A DNA stretch of 6,820 nt from Acidimicrobiia bacterium (GTDB lineage Bacteria; Actinomycetota; Acidimicrobiia; IMCC26256; JAENVU01). Under the pieces are notes generated by a model. It ran no database searches. It worked only from the letters and a program-made list of their open reading frames with translations, and was not told the DNA's origin. Of the stretch, positions 1-5,687 are shown one piece after another. A program made the position numbers and the translations under genes. The DNA lies in contig JAENVU010000259.1 in assembly GCA_016650415.1 (NCBI GenBank), positions 1 to 6,820 of the forward strand, in the 5' to 3' direction. Within the stretch, counting starts at the first letter, position 1. Each line of letters starts with the position of its first letter.

Positions 1-223
1 GAGGCAAGAGGGCTCATCGACTCATTTACGTCACGGTGCGTGGCCAAACCGGTCGTAGTGCGACATTCGAACTCCCCACTTTTGGGGGGTCGTCACCGGC
101 CGAATCTCACGATGAGCGATAAACCCCCGCGCACCACCCAGAGTGGGATTCTCGCCCCGAACACAACATGAGCCTCGCCGGTATGCAGCCGCAACGCGCG
201 GCGGCTCGACGCGGGGAGGCGCG
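1..223. other. Intergenic region, no supported gene
   Basis: This stretch lies downstream of the leftward kinase gene and runs to the window edge. I see no ORF with a recognisable product, no tRNA or rRNA, and no repeat array. The plus-strand reading frame that opens at 143 runs antisense through the kinase gene and has the low-complexity Arg/Gly/His composition of a shadow ORF. The only structure I can point to is a G/C-rich hairpin at 71-90. A leftward gene could start near position 17 (an ATG on the minus strand), but only five codons are visible and nothing supports it. Confidence 0.6.
71..90. terminator. Possible hairpin downstream of the kinase gene
   Basis: Positions 71-77 (ACTCCCC) can pair with 84-90 (GGGGGGT) around a six-base loop, giving a 7-bp stem with one T-G wobble when read as plus-strand RNA. 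On the minus strand, the direction of the kinase transcript, the wobble becomes an A-C mismatch. No run of T follows on either strand, so this is not a canonical intrinsic terminator. It lies about 135 bp past the kinase stop codon. It could be a weak transcript end or no functional element at all. Confidence 0.25.
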
Positions 224-2095
224 CTAGGAGAAGTAGATGGTCACGACGGTGCCGCGCGGTACCGGTTCACCACCGGCGGTCGGCGCCTGGGCGCGGGCCT
301 TGCCCTTCACTACGCCCCGGGTCTCGATCTCCACCCCGGCCTGCTCCGCGAGCACCGTGATCTGGGCGATGGTCTTCCCGACGAAGTTCGGGACGGTGAC
401 GAGGTCCCGGCCCTTGCTCACGACCACCTTGACCGCCGAGTCGCGGGCCGCCTCGGCGCCGGTCCCGGGTTCGGTCCGGATCACCTTCCCGGCCAGGACC
501 GTCTCACTGAACTCCTCGAAGCGCGCCGCTCCGAGCTGGCCGGCCTTGAGGATGTTGACGGCCTCGTCGTAGGTCTTGCCGACCACGTTGGGCACGACTC
601 TCGGCTTGGGTCCGGTCGAGACCCAGAGGACGATCTCGGTGTCGGGTTGGGCCGTGCCCGCCGGCACCGTCTGGATGATCTGGTCCTTCGGAACGGTCTC
701 GTCGGGATGCGGCTCGACCACCACGACGAACTGGGGCTCGAGCGCCGCCCGCGCGTCGGCCTCGGTCTTGCCCCGGAGATCGGGGATCGCCACGGGCTTC
801 GGGCCCCGGGAAACCACAACCCGGATCGATTCCCCTTCGGCGAGGAATGCACCGGGGGCGGGGTCCTGTTCGATGACGAACCCTTTGGGATCGTCGCTCC
901 GTCGGAACTCGGGCGTCACCAGGAACTTGTTGTCGAAGGCGATGCTCTGGATCTGTGCCTCCGTCTTGCCGATCAGCAGCGGCACGGGTGCCGACGGTCC
1001 GGATGCCGGTCGGGCCAGTACGAAGGCCACGGCGGCCATGGCCACGATGACGACCGCGCCCAGCACGAACGGCGCGGTCGACCGTGACCGCTGCGGGAGG
1101 CGAACCGACGACATCGGTCGACCCGGTCGGGGTCCGGCCGGCCGCACCGGCTCGTCCTGATCGAACAACGGCGGTGCCAGCGCGGTGTTCACGACCTGGG
1201 TCGGGTGCGGATCGTCGGTGACCTCACCCAAGCCGGCCAGCGCCAAGGGTCCCGGCGGCGGCAAGGTCTCGGCGGCGTCGGCGATCTCCTGTTTCATCCC
1301 GTCCGCGGTGGGGTACCGGGCGGCCGGGTCCGCGCTGCACGCACGTTCGACGACCGGCGTCAGCGGCCCGAGTTCGCTCGGTACCTCGACGGCCGACTCT
1401 TGCCGGAGCCCGAGCGTGCCCATCGGCGAGTCGCCGACCAACGGGACGGTGCCGGTGACCATCTCGACGAGGACGAGGCCGAGTGCGTAGATGTCGGCCC
1501 GCCCGTCGAGCGCGGCCCCCGTCGCCTGCTCGGGCGCGGCGTACCGTGCGGTGCCCAGTACCGTGCCCGCGGGTTCGGTCCAACTCGCCTCGGCGAGTGC
1601 GCGGGCCAAGCCGAAGTCGGCCACCCGAACGATGCCGTGTTCGTCGAAGAGCAGGTTGGCCGGCTTGATGTCCCGGTGAACCAGACCTCGGCTGTGGGCG
1701 TACTCGAGCGCACCGGCGACTTGTCCACCGACGTGCGCGGCTTGGGCCGGAGTCAGCCGCGTGCCGCGGTCGAGCATGCCTCGCACCGACCCGCCCGCAA
1801 GCAACTCCAGGACCATGAAGGGGACGCCGTCCTCACCCCAGTCGTACACGGCCATGACGTTCGGGTGATGGAGCGACGCCGCCAACTGCGCTTCGGAACG
1901 GAACCGGCGCAAGAACCCTGCATCATCCGCCAGGGCAGCATGAAGCACCTTCACCGCCACGCGGCGGCGAAGGCGAATGTCGTCGGCCACATACACGCGA
2001 CCGCTGGCCCCCGAACCGATCGCGGCCAGGAGGCGATAGCGGCCTGCGAGCACACGCCCGACGAGGTCGGCGGTGACAACTCCGGCCATTGCCAC
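224..2095 (-). CDS. PASTA-domain Ser/Thr protein kinase (PknB/StkP type)
   Basis: Transmembrane eukaryotic-type Ser/Thr kinase of the PknB/StkP family, which senses cell-wall fragments outside and phosphorylates division and envelope proteins inside. Residues 20-270 form the kinase domain: Gly-rich loop near 27-32, ATP lysine K49, helix-C E68, catalytic HRD at 140-142 with K144 and N147, DFG at 160-162, APE at 187-189. It is an RD kinase; T173 and T178 are candidate activation-loop phosphosites. A Pro/Arg-rich linker (about 272-340) leads to one membrane helix (342-361), then four PASTA repeats at roughly 370-430, 434-494, 499-561 and 565-623. The first repeat is the most divergent. The listed 623-aa form starts at GTG 2095. 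ATG 2089, two codons in, is equally plausible because a TACCCT hexamer lies 7 nt before it and neither start has a clear Shine-Dalgarno. The gene stands alone, divergent from a small membrane-protein gene. The family call is firm; no specific symbol is justified. Confidence 0.96.
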   Translation of the reverse strand: MAMAGVVTADLVGRVLAGRYRLLAAIGSGASGRVYVADDIRLRRRVAVKVLHAALADDAGFLRRFRSEAQLAASLHHPNVMAVYDWGEDGVPFMVLELLAGGSVRGMLDRGTRLTPAQAAHVGGQVAGALEYAHSRGLVHRDIKPANLLFDEHGIVRVADFGLARALAEASWTEPAGTVLGTARYAAPEQATGAALDGRADIYALGLVLVEMVTGTVPLVGDSPMGTLGLRQESAVEVPSELGPLTPVVERACSADPAARYPTADGMKQEIADAAETLPPPGPLALAGLGEVTDDPHPTQVVNTALAPPLFDQDEPVRPAGPRPGRPMSSVRLPQRSRSTAPFVLGAVVIVAMAAVAFVLARPASGPSAPVPLLIGKTEAQIQSIAFDNKFLVTPEFRRSDDPKGFVIEQDPAPGAFLAEGESIRVVVSRGPKPVAIPDLRGKTEADARAALEPQFVVVVEPHPDETVPKDQIIQTVPAGTAQPDTEIVLWVSTGPKPRVVPNVVGKTYDEAVNILKAGQLGAARFEEFSETVLAGKVIRTEPGTGAEAARDSAVKVVVSKGRDLVTVPNFVGKTIAQITVLAEQAGVEIETRGVVKGKARAQAPTAGGEPVPRGTVVTIYFS

Positions 2096-2102
2096 GAGGG
2101 TA
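2090..2102 (-). promoter_or_regulatory. Weak candidate leaderless -10 for the kinase gene
   Basis: On the minus strand TACCCT (2102-2097) lies seven bases before ATG 2089. It keeps only the TA...T positions of the actinobacterial -10. It would place the transcript start at or one base before that ATG. I see no -35 match, so the call rests on spacing, the absence of a Shine-Dalgarno, and the similar arrangement at the MetE-like and ligA genes. Confidence 0.25.
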
Positions 2103-2162
2103 CCGGCCGGAATGTCCGGATCCGCGGCACCCGCACGGGTATCTCGTCGGGGCGATGGCTCG

Positions 2163-2717
2163 ATGTCCCGAACGCGGCGATACGGTGCACTGGTGGAGAA
2201 CGGTCAATCGACACCCGCCCGCGTCAATCCCGCCGCGAGCGCGCCGGGCACTCAGGGCGCCCCGGGCGCGAAACCGCCCCTGTTCCGTCACCCCGGCCGG
2301 GTCGCCATCGTCGGGGCGGGCCTCTTCCTCGTCGCCGCGCTGATCGCCGGCGCGATCGGCAGTGCCGACACGTCCGATCTTTCAGCCGCCCAGACCAAGC
2401 CGAAGGAAGTGCAGTTGGTCAGCCCCGCCGCCGGGTCCATCGTCGGTCCGAACACACCGATCGTGGTGGACCTGCGCGACGACCTCGTCGGCGACCTCAC
2501 CGTGTGTGGGCCGAACCCACAGGACTGCACGCCGATCCCGTTCGACCAGGTCCGGTTCGTGAGCGGCTTGGGCGAGATGACGTTCAAGCCCGCCGACGGC
2601 ACCGACCTCTCGGCGTTCAACGCAGGCCTGGTCACCGTGCGCGTCGACTACCGCGCCCAGGGCACCACCGCGACCGACGCCGGCAGCTACTCCTGGAGTT
2701 TCCAGGCCAAGGCCTGA
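2163..2717 (+). CDS. Single-pass membrane protein with probable Ig-like extracytoplasmic domain
   Basis: I do not recognise a named family. From ATG 2163 the protein has 184 residues. A polar, Pro/Ala-rich cytoplasmic N-terminus (about 1-45) precedes one hydrophobic helix (about 47-66). Next come a short linker and a roughly 105-residue outer domain. That domain opens with the phrase VQLVSPAAGSIVGPNTPIVV and ends with SYSWSF, which resembles bacterial Ig-like beta-sandwiches of the Big_5/CopC kind. Two cysteines eight residues apart could form a disulfide. The frame stays open back to GTG 2073, but that start would overlap the divergent kinase gene. ATG 2112 and GTG 2193 are also possible. 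Third-position GC is poor before about 2205 and very high afterwards, which argues for a late start; TACGGT six bases before GTG 2193 would even suit a leaderless start. The gene may share a promoter region with the kinase. A role in the envelope is inference. Confidence 0.75.
   Translation: MSRTRRYGALVENGQSTPARVNPAASAPGTQGAPGAKPPLFRHPGRVAIVGAGLFLVAALIAGAIGSADTSDLSAAQTKPKEVQLVSPAAGSIVGPNTPIVVDLRDDLVGDLTVCGPNPQDCTPIPFDQVRFVSGLGEMTFKPADGTDLSAFNAGLVTVRVDYRAQGTTATDAGSYSWSFQAKA
2703..2716. repeat. Perfect 14-bp inverted repeat at a stop codon between convergent genes
   Basis: CAGGCC and GGCCTG flank an AA spacer and overlap the last codons and stop of the plus-strand membrane-protein gene. The convergent hadB-like gene ends 12 bp further on. 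As RNA it could fold into a short hairpin on either strand, but no T-run follows in either direction. It may help end transcription between the convergent genes or may be chance in GC-rich DNA. Confidence 0.2.
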
Positions 2718-2728
2718 ACGGCGCTCGG

Positions 2729-3139
2729 TCAGTCGATCACGAAGGTCGCGGTGCCCTTGATCGCGGCGCCGCCCCCCACGCGGGTGGCAACGAGTTCGAC
2801 GTCGACGGTCCGAGCAGCGTCGTCGCGGCCGACCACCGCGCCGCTGCACACCAGTCGGTCGCCCGGCCACACCTGCTCGCGGAACTGCACTCCGAACTTC
2901 CGGACGTTGCGCGGCCCCAGCCAATCGGTCGCGTAGCTCGCGAGGATCCCGGCCTGGAGCATGCCGACGGAGAACGCGCTCGGATACCCGGCGGACTGCG
3001 CGAACTCGTCGTCGTGGTGGATCGGGTTGAAGTCGCCCGACGCGCCTTGGTACTGCACGATGTCGGTACGGGAGATGGGTCCGTATTCGCGCTCGGCCAT
3101 CGCGGTGCCCACCGTCACTTCGTCCCACGTCGGCATCAC
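2729..3139 (-). CDS. MaoC-like (3R)-hydroxyacyl dehydratase, HadB-like catalytic subunit
   Basis: Hot-dog-fold dehydratase/hydratase of 136 residues, the normal length for a single-domain MaoC protein. It should remove or add water at (3R)-3-hydroxyacyl thioesters, on ACP in fatty-acid elongation or on CoA in other pathways; the sequence does not decide which. The hydratase-2 signature is at residues 34-43 (SGDFNPIHHD), with the catalytic Asp36 and His41 at the same positions I recall for M. tuberculosis HadB. It follows a HadA-like gene, which suggests a heterodimer of one catalytic and one structural subunit. The listed start is GTG 3139, sharing four bases (GTGA) with the upstream stop. 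ATG 3136 is the next codon and would form TGATG. A GAGGG lies 6 nt before the GTG and 9 nt before the ATG, so both starts are usable. Translation is probably coupled to the gene before it. Calling it hadB outright would imply mycolate synthesis, which nothing here supports. Confidence 0.9.
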   Translation of the reverse strand: MMPTWDEVTVGTAMAEREYGPISRTDIVQYQGASGDFNPIHHDDEFAQSAGYPSAFSVGMLQAGILASYATDWLGPRNVRKFGVQFREQVWPGDRLVCSGAVVGRDDAARTVDVELVATRVGGGAAIKGTATFVID

Positions 3140-3594
3140 GCACCACCCTCGTTCGTCGTTGCCGGTTGACCCGTCTCGATCGCGGTCGATCGCGCCTCGG
3201 CCACGAGCGTGCCCGACTCGTCGCGGAACTCCGACACCGTGATCACGAACGTCATCGTCCCGCCCCGCTTGCCCACCTTCTCGTAGATGTCATCCACCCG
3301 CGTCTGGACCGTCAGCCTGGTCCCCGCGGCCGGCGGCGGGCCGTGGAACGTGTACTCCTGACCGCCGTGGAGCAGGCGCCGGAGGTCCAGCTTCACCTTG
3401 GAGAACACCGACTGGCCCTTGGGCGACCAGAACGACACCGTGGTGAGGAACGTCGGTGGCATGACCGGCGCGTCGTCTTCCAGGTACTCGGGGCTCTCGG
3501 ATTTGGTCGCACGGGCGAACTCGCGCACCTTTCCGTATTCGACGACCATCGTGAACGGCTCGTCGGTGGCGCCGATCGCCGACCGGTCAACCAT
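3136..3594 (-). CDS. FAS1-type dehydratase / HadA-like MaoC N-terminal domain protein
   Basis: A 152-residue protein of the MaoC N-terminal (FAS1 dehydratase region) family, to which mycobacterial HadA and HadC belong. Recognisable features are the early VEYGKVREFARAT helix segment (residues 18-30), the APVMPPTFL stretch (42-50) and the HGGQEYTFHGPP segment (76-87) that precedes the central hot-dog strands. It lacks the GDxNPIH catalytic motif, as expected of the substrate-binding, non-catalytic partner. The HadB-like gene downstream supplies that motif, so the two probably act as a heterodimer in acyl-ACP or acyl-CoA dehydration. The start at ATG 3594 is well supported by a strong GAGGAG five bases upstream. 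That ribosome binding site lies inside the last codons and stop of ligA, only 2 bp away, so its translation is tied to ligA. The C-terminal tail (about 143-152) is short and polar. Confidence 0.88.
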   Translation of the reverse strand: MVDRSAIGATDEPFTMVVEYGKVREFARATKSESPEYLEDDAPVMPPTFLTTVSFWSPKGQSVFSKVKLDLRRLLHGGQEYTFHGPPPAAGTRLTVQTRVDDIYEKVGKRGGTMTFVITVSEFRDESGTLVAEARSTAIETGQPATTNEGGA

Positions 3595-3606
3595 GCCTAC
3601 TCCTCT
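3595..3606 (-). promoter_or_regulatory. Shine-Dalgarno for the hadA-like gene inside the ligA 3' end
   Basis: On the minus strand AGAGGAG (3606-3600) spells part of the last ligA codons and runs into the TAG stop, five bases before ATG 3594. It is the strongest ribosome binding site in the window and fixes the start of the hadA-like gene. Because it lies within translated ligA sequence, reinitiation or coupling is expected. Confidence 0.8.
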
Positions 3607-5636
3607 GGGTCGGGGGGTCCGTGTTCGAGCAACTGCACGAACGCGGCTTCGTCCAACAGTGCGACTCCGAGTTGCTCGGCCTTCGCGAGCTTGGAGCCGG
3701 GATTCTCGCCCACGAGCACGAAGCTTGTCTTCTTCGACACGCTGCTCGTGACCTTGCCGCCGCGCGCCGTGATCGCGGACTCCGCCTGTTCGCGGGTGTA
3801 CTCCTCCAGGCCGCCGGTCAGCACGAACGTCCGCCCGGTGAGGGTCTGGGGAGCATCCGGCGTGTCGACGACGGGCGCGATGAAGTTCACGCCGGCGGCG
3901 CGCAACTTCTCGACCAACGCCTGATTGGTGGGAATCGTGAACCAGGCGCGAAGACTCTCGGCGATGACCGGTCCGACGCCTTCGACCGCCGTCAACGCTT
4001 CCGCGCTCGCGGCCAAGATCGCATCCAGGTCCGGAAACGCTCGGCTCAACGCGGCCGCGGCCGTCGGACCGGCATGGCGGACTCCGAGGGCAACGATCAC
4101 GCGCGACAGCGGCTGCGCCTTCGACGTCTCGATGGCGTCCAACAGATTGCGCGCCGAGATCTCACCCATGCGTTCGAGCGCGATGAGCTGGTCGTGCGTG
4201 AGCGTGTACACATCGGCGGCGTCTTGGACCAGGCCGGCGGCGACCAGCTGACGAACCCGCTCCTCGCCGAGGCCCTCGATGTCCATGCCGCCGCGCCCGG
4301 CGAAGTAGATGATCTTCTGCTCACGCTGCATCGGACAGTCCGAGCTCACGCACCGCCGATCGACCTCCCCTTCGAGCTGGACCAGCGGTTGACCGAGCTC
4401 ACAGGGACACGTCGTCGGGAACTTCCACTTCCGGGCGCCCTTCTTCCGCTTCGCGAGGACCGGACCGACCACCTCGGGGATCACGTCACCGGCCTTGCGC
4501 ACGATGACCGTGTCGCCGACCCGAACGTCCTTGCGCGCCACCTCGTCGGGATTGTGCAGCGTGGCCATCTGGACCGTCGATCCACCCACGAAGACCGGTT
4601 CGAGCACCGCGAACGGGGTCGCCCGCCCGGTCCGACCGATGCTCACCATGATGTTCTTGAGGACCGTGGTCTTCTCTTCGGGCGGAAACTTGAACGCGAC
4701 GGCCCAACGCGGCGCGCGGCTCGTCGTGCCCATCTCGGCCCGTTGCGGCAGGGAATCCACCTTCACGACCGCGCCGTCGATCTCGTAGCCGAGCGAATGA
4801 CGATCGGTCTCCATGCGTTCACAGAAGTCGTGCACCGCATCGAGATCGGGGAGATCCTCGATGTGCGGATTGACGGGAAACCCGAGTTCGCGCAGCCACT
4901 CGAGGGTGTCGTGATGGCTCGTGAGCTTCGGGCCGCGCTCCATCGCACCCGGCTGATAGCAGTACAGCGACAGGTTCCGGCTCGCCGTGATCGACGAGTC
5001 GATCTGGCGCAACGATCCCGCCGCCGCGTTCCTGGGGTTCGCGAACAACCGGTCGTCGTGTTCGGCCTGCCGTCGGTTCAGCTCGGCGAACGAAGCCAGC
5101 GACATGAAGACCTCGCCGCGCACTTCGAGCGTGTCGGGGATCCGCGATCCACTCAGGCGCGGCGGGAGGTCCGCGATCGTCTTCACGTTGGCGGTGACGT
5201 CCTCGCCGGTCTCGCCGTTGCCGCGGGTCGCGCCCCGGACCAACCGACCGCGCTCGTAGAGCAGTGAAACCGCGAGCCCGTCGAGCTTCGGTTCGCCCAC
5301 ATAGGTGACCGGCTCGGTCACGAGCTTGGCGATGCGCTCCCCCCACGCGAACAGGTCGTCACGCGAGAACGCATTGTCCAACGACAACATCGGTTGGAGG
5401 TGGCGAACTTCGGAGAAGGGGGTCGGCACCCTCGCCGCGCCCGGACGTTGCGTCGGTGAATCCTCGGTCACGAGCTCCGGGTTTTCGGCTTCGATCCCCC
5501 GCAGTTCGTTGAGGAGATCGTCGTATTCGGCGTCGCTGACCTCGGGCTCGTCGTGACCGTAGTAGCGCTCGTCGTGATACCGGATCAGGTCGCGGAGTTC
5601 CGCGATCCGTTCGACAATCCCTTTCGGCGCCACCAT
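3597..5636 (-). CDS. ligA: NAD-dependent DNA ligase LigA
   Basis: LigA seals single-strand nicks during replication and repair, using NAD+ to form an enzyme-AMP intermediate. The 679 residues match the usual 660-700. The Ia domain (about 1-70) keeps the NMN-binding pattern with Y25, D35, Y38 and D39. The adenylation lysine is K117 in KLDG, followed by TRGNG near 137-141, EVRGEVF at 171-177, the NPRNAAAGSLRQ motif near 200-211, EIDGAVVK with K292, and K316 in the AVAFKF motif. An OB fold covers about 320-400. The zinc finger has C410, C412, C429 and C434; the first pair is spaced CxC instead of the usual CxxC. HhH repeats (about 455-570) and a C-terminal BRCT domain (about 595-672) complete the protein. 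ATG 5636 is the only start codon between the preceding in-frame stop and the conserved N-terminus. No Shine-Dalgarno is evident; TAAAGT lies eight bases before the ATG. It sits between a MetE-like gene (51-bp gap) and the hadA-like gene (2-bp gap). Confidence 0.98.
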   Translation of the reverse strand: MVAPKGIVERIAELRDLIRYHDERYYGHDEPEVSDAEYDDLLNELRGIEAENPELVTEDSPTQRPGAARVPTPFSEVRHLQPMLSLDNAFSRDDLFAWGERIAKLVTEPVTYVGEPKLDGLAVSLLYERGRLVRGATRGNGETGEDVTANVKTIADLPPRLSGSRIPDTLEVRGEVFMSLASFAELNRRQAEHDDRLFANPRNAAAGSLRQIDSSITASRNLSLYCYQPGAMERGPKLTSHHDTLEWLRELGFPVNPHIEDLPDLDAVHDFCERMETDRHSLGYEIDGAVVKVDSLPQRAEMGTTSRAPRWAVAFKFPPEEKTTVLKNIMVSIGRTGRATPFAVLEPVFVGGSTVQMATLHNPDEVARKDVRVGDTVIVRKAGDVIPEVVGPVLAKRKKGARKWKFPTTCPCELGQPLVQLEGEVDRRCVSSDCPMQREQKIIYFAGRGGMDIEGLGEERVRQLVAAGLVQDAADVYTLTHDQLIALERMGEISARNLLDAIETSKAQPLSRVIVALGVRHAGPTAAAALSRAFPDLDAILAASAEALTAVEGVGPVIAESLRAWFTIPTNQALVEKLRAAGVNFIAPVVDTPDAPQTLTGRTFVLTGGLEEYTREQAESAITARGGKVTSSVSKKTSFVLVGENPGSKLAKAEQLGVALLDEAAFVQLLEHGPPDPEE

Positions 5637-5650
5637 CGTCGGCGACTTTA
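5637..5650 (-). promoter_or_regulatory. Candidate near-leaderless -10 element for ligA
   Basis: On the minus strand TAAAGT (5650-5645) sits eight bases before ligA ATG 5636 in the 51-bp gap after the MetE-like gene. It fits the TAnnnT consensus and would start transcription within about three bases of the ATG. No purine-rich Shine-Dalgarno is present. A TTGACG lies only six bases upstream of it, too close to act as its -35, and GCGGAC at the proper distance is a poor match. ligA may therefore have its own promoter in addition to read-through from the upstream gene. Confidence 0.4.
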
Positions 5651-5687
5651 GTGAGCCGTCAACGACCGTCCGCTCTTGGCGGGGGAG

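Noticed and set aside
60..90. tRNA T-arm resemblance (GTTCGAAT on the minus strand)
   Set aside because: The flanking bases cannot form the five-pair T stem, and no acceptor, D or anticodon arm can be placed nearby.
143..1087. 314-codon plus-strand ORF opposite the kinase PASTA region
   Set aside because: It is antisense to well-formed PASTA repeats, low in complexity, and lacks a convincing start context.
1205..3169. 654-codon plus-strand ORF across three annotated genes
   Set aside because: It runs antisense to the kinase and hadB-like genes and out of frame through the membrane-protein gene. Its Arg/Gly/His/Pro-rich composition is typical of GC-rich shadow frames, and all three displaced genes have clear families or domains.
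2729..3594. Naming the pair hadA and hadB of mycolic-acid synthesis
   Set aside because: The family match is good, but no mycolate gene is present and related MaoC pairs serve other acyl pathways.
3621..5267. 548-codon plus-strand ORF opposite ligA
   Set aside because: It is an antisense shadow. LigA on the other strand has every expected motif, and the antisense product has no recognisable domain.
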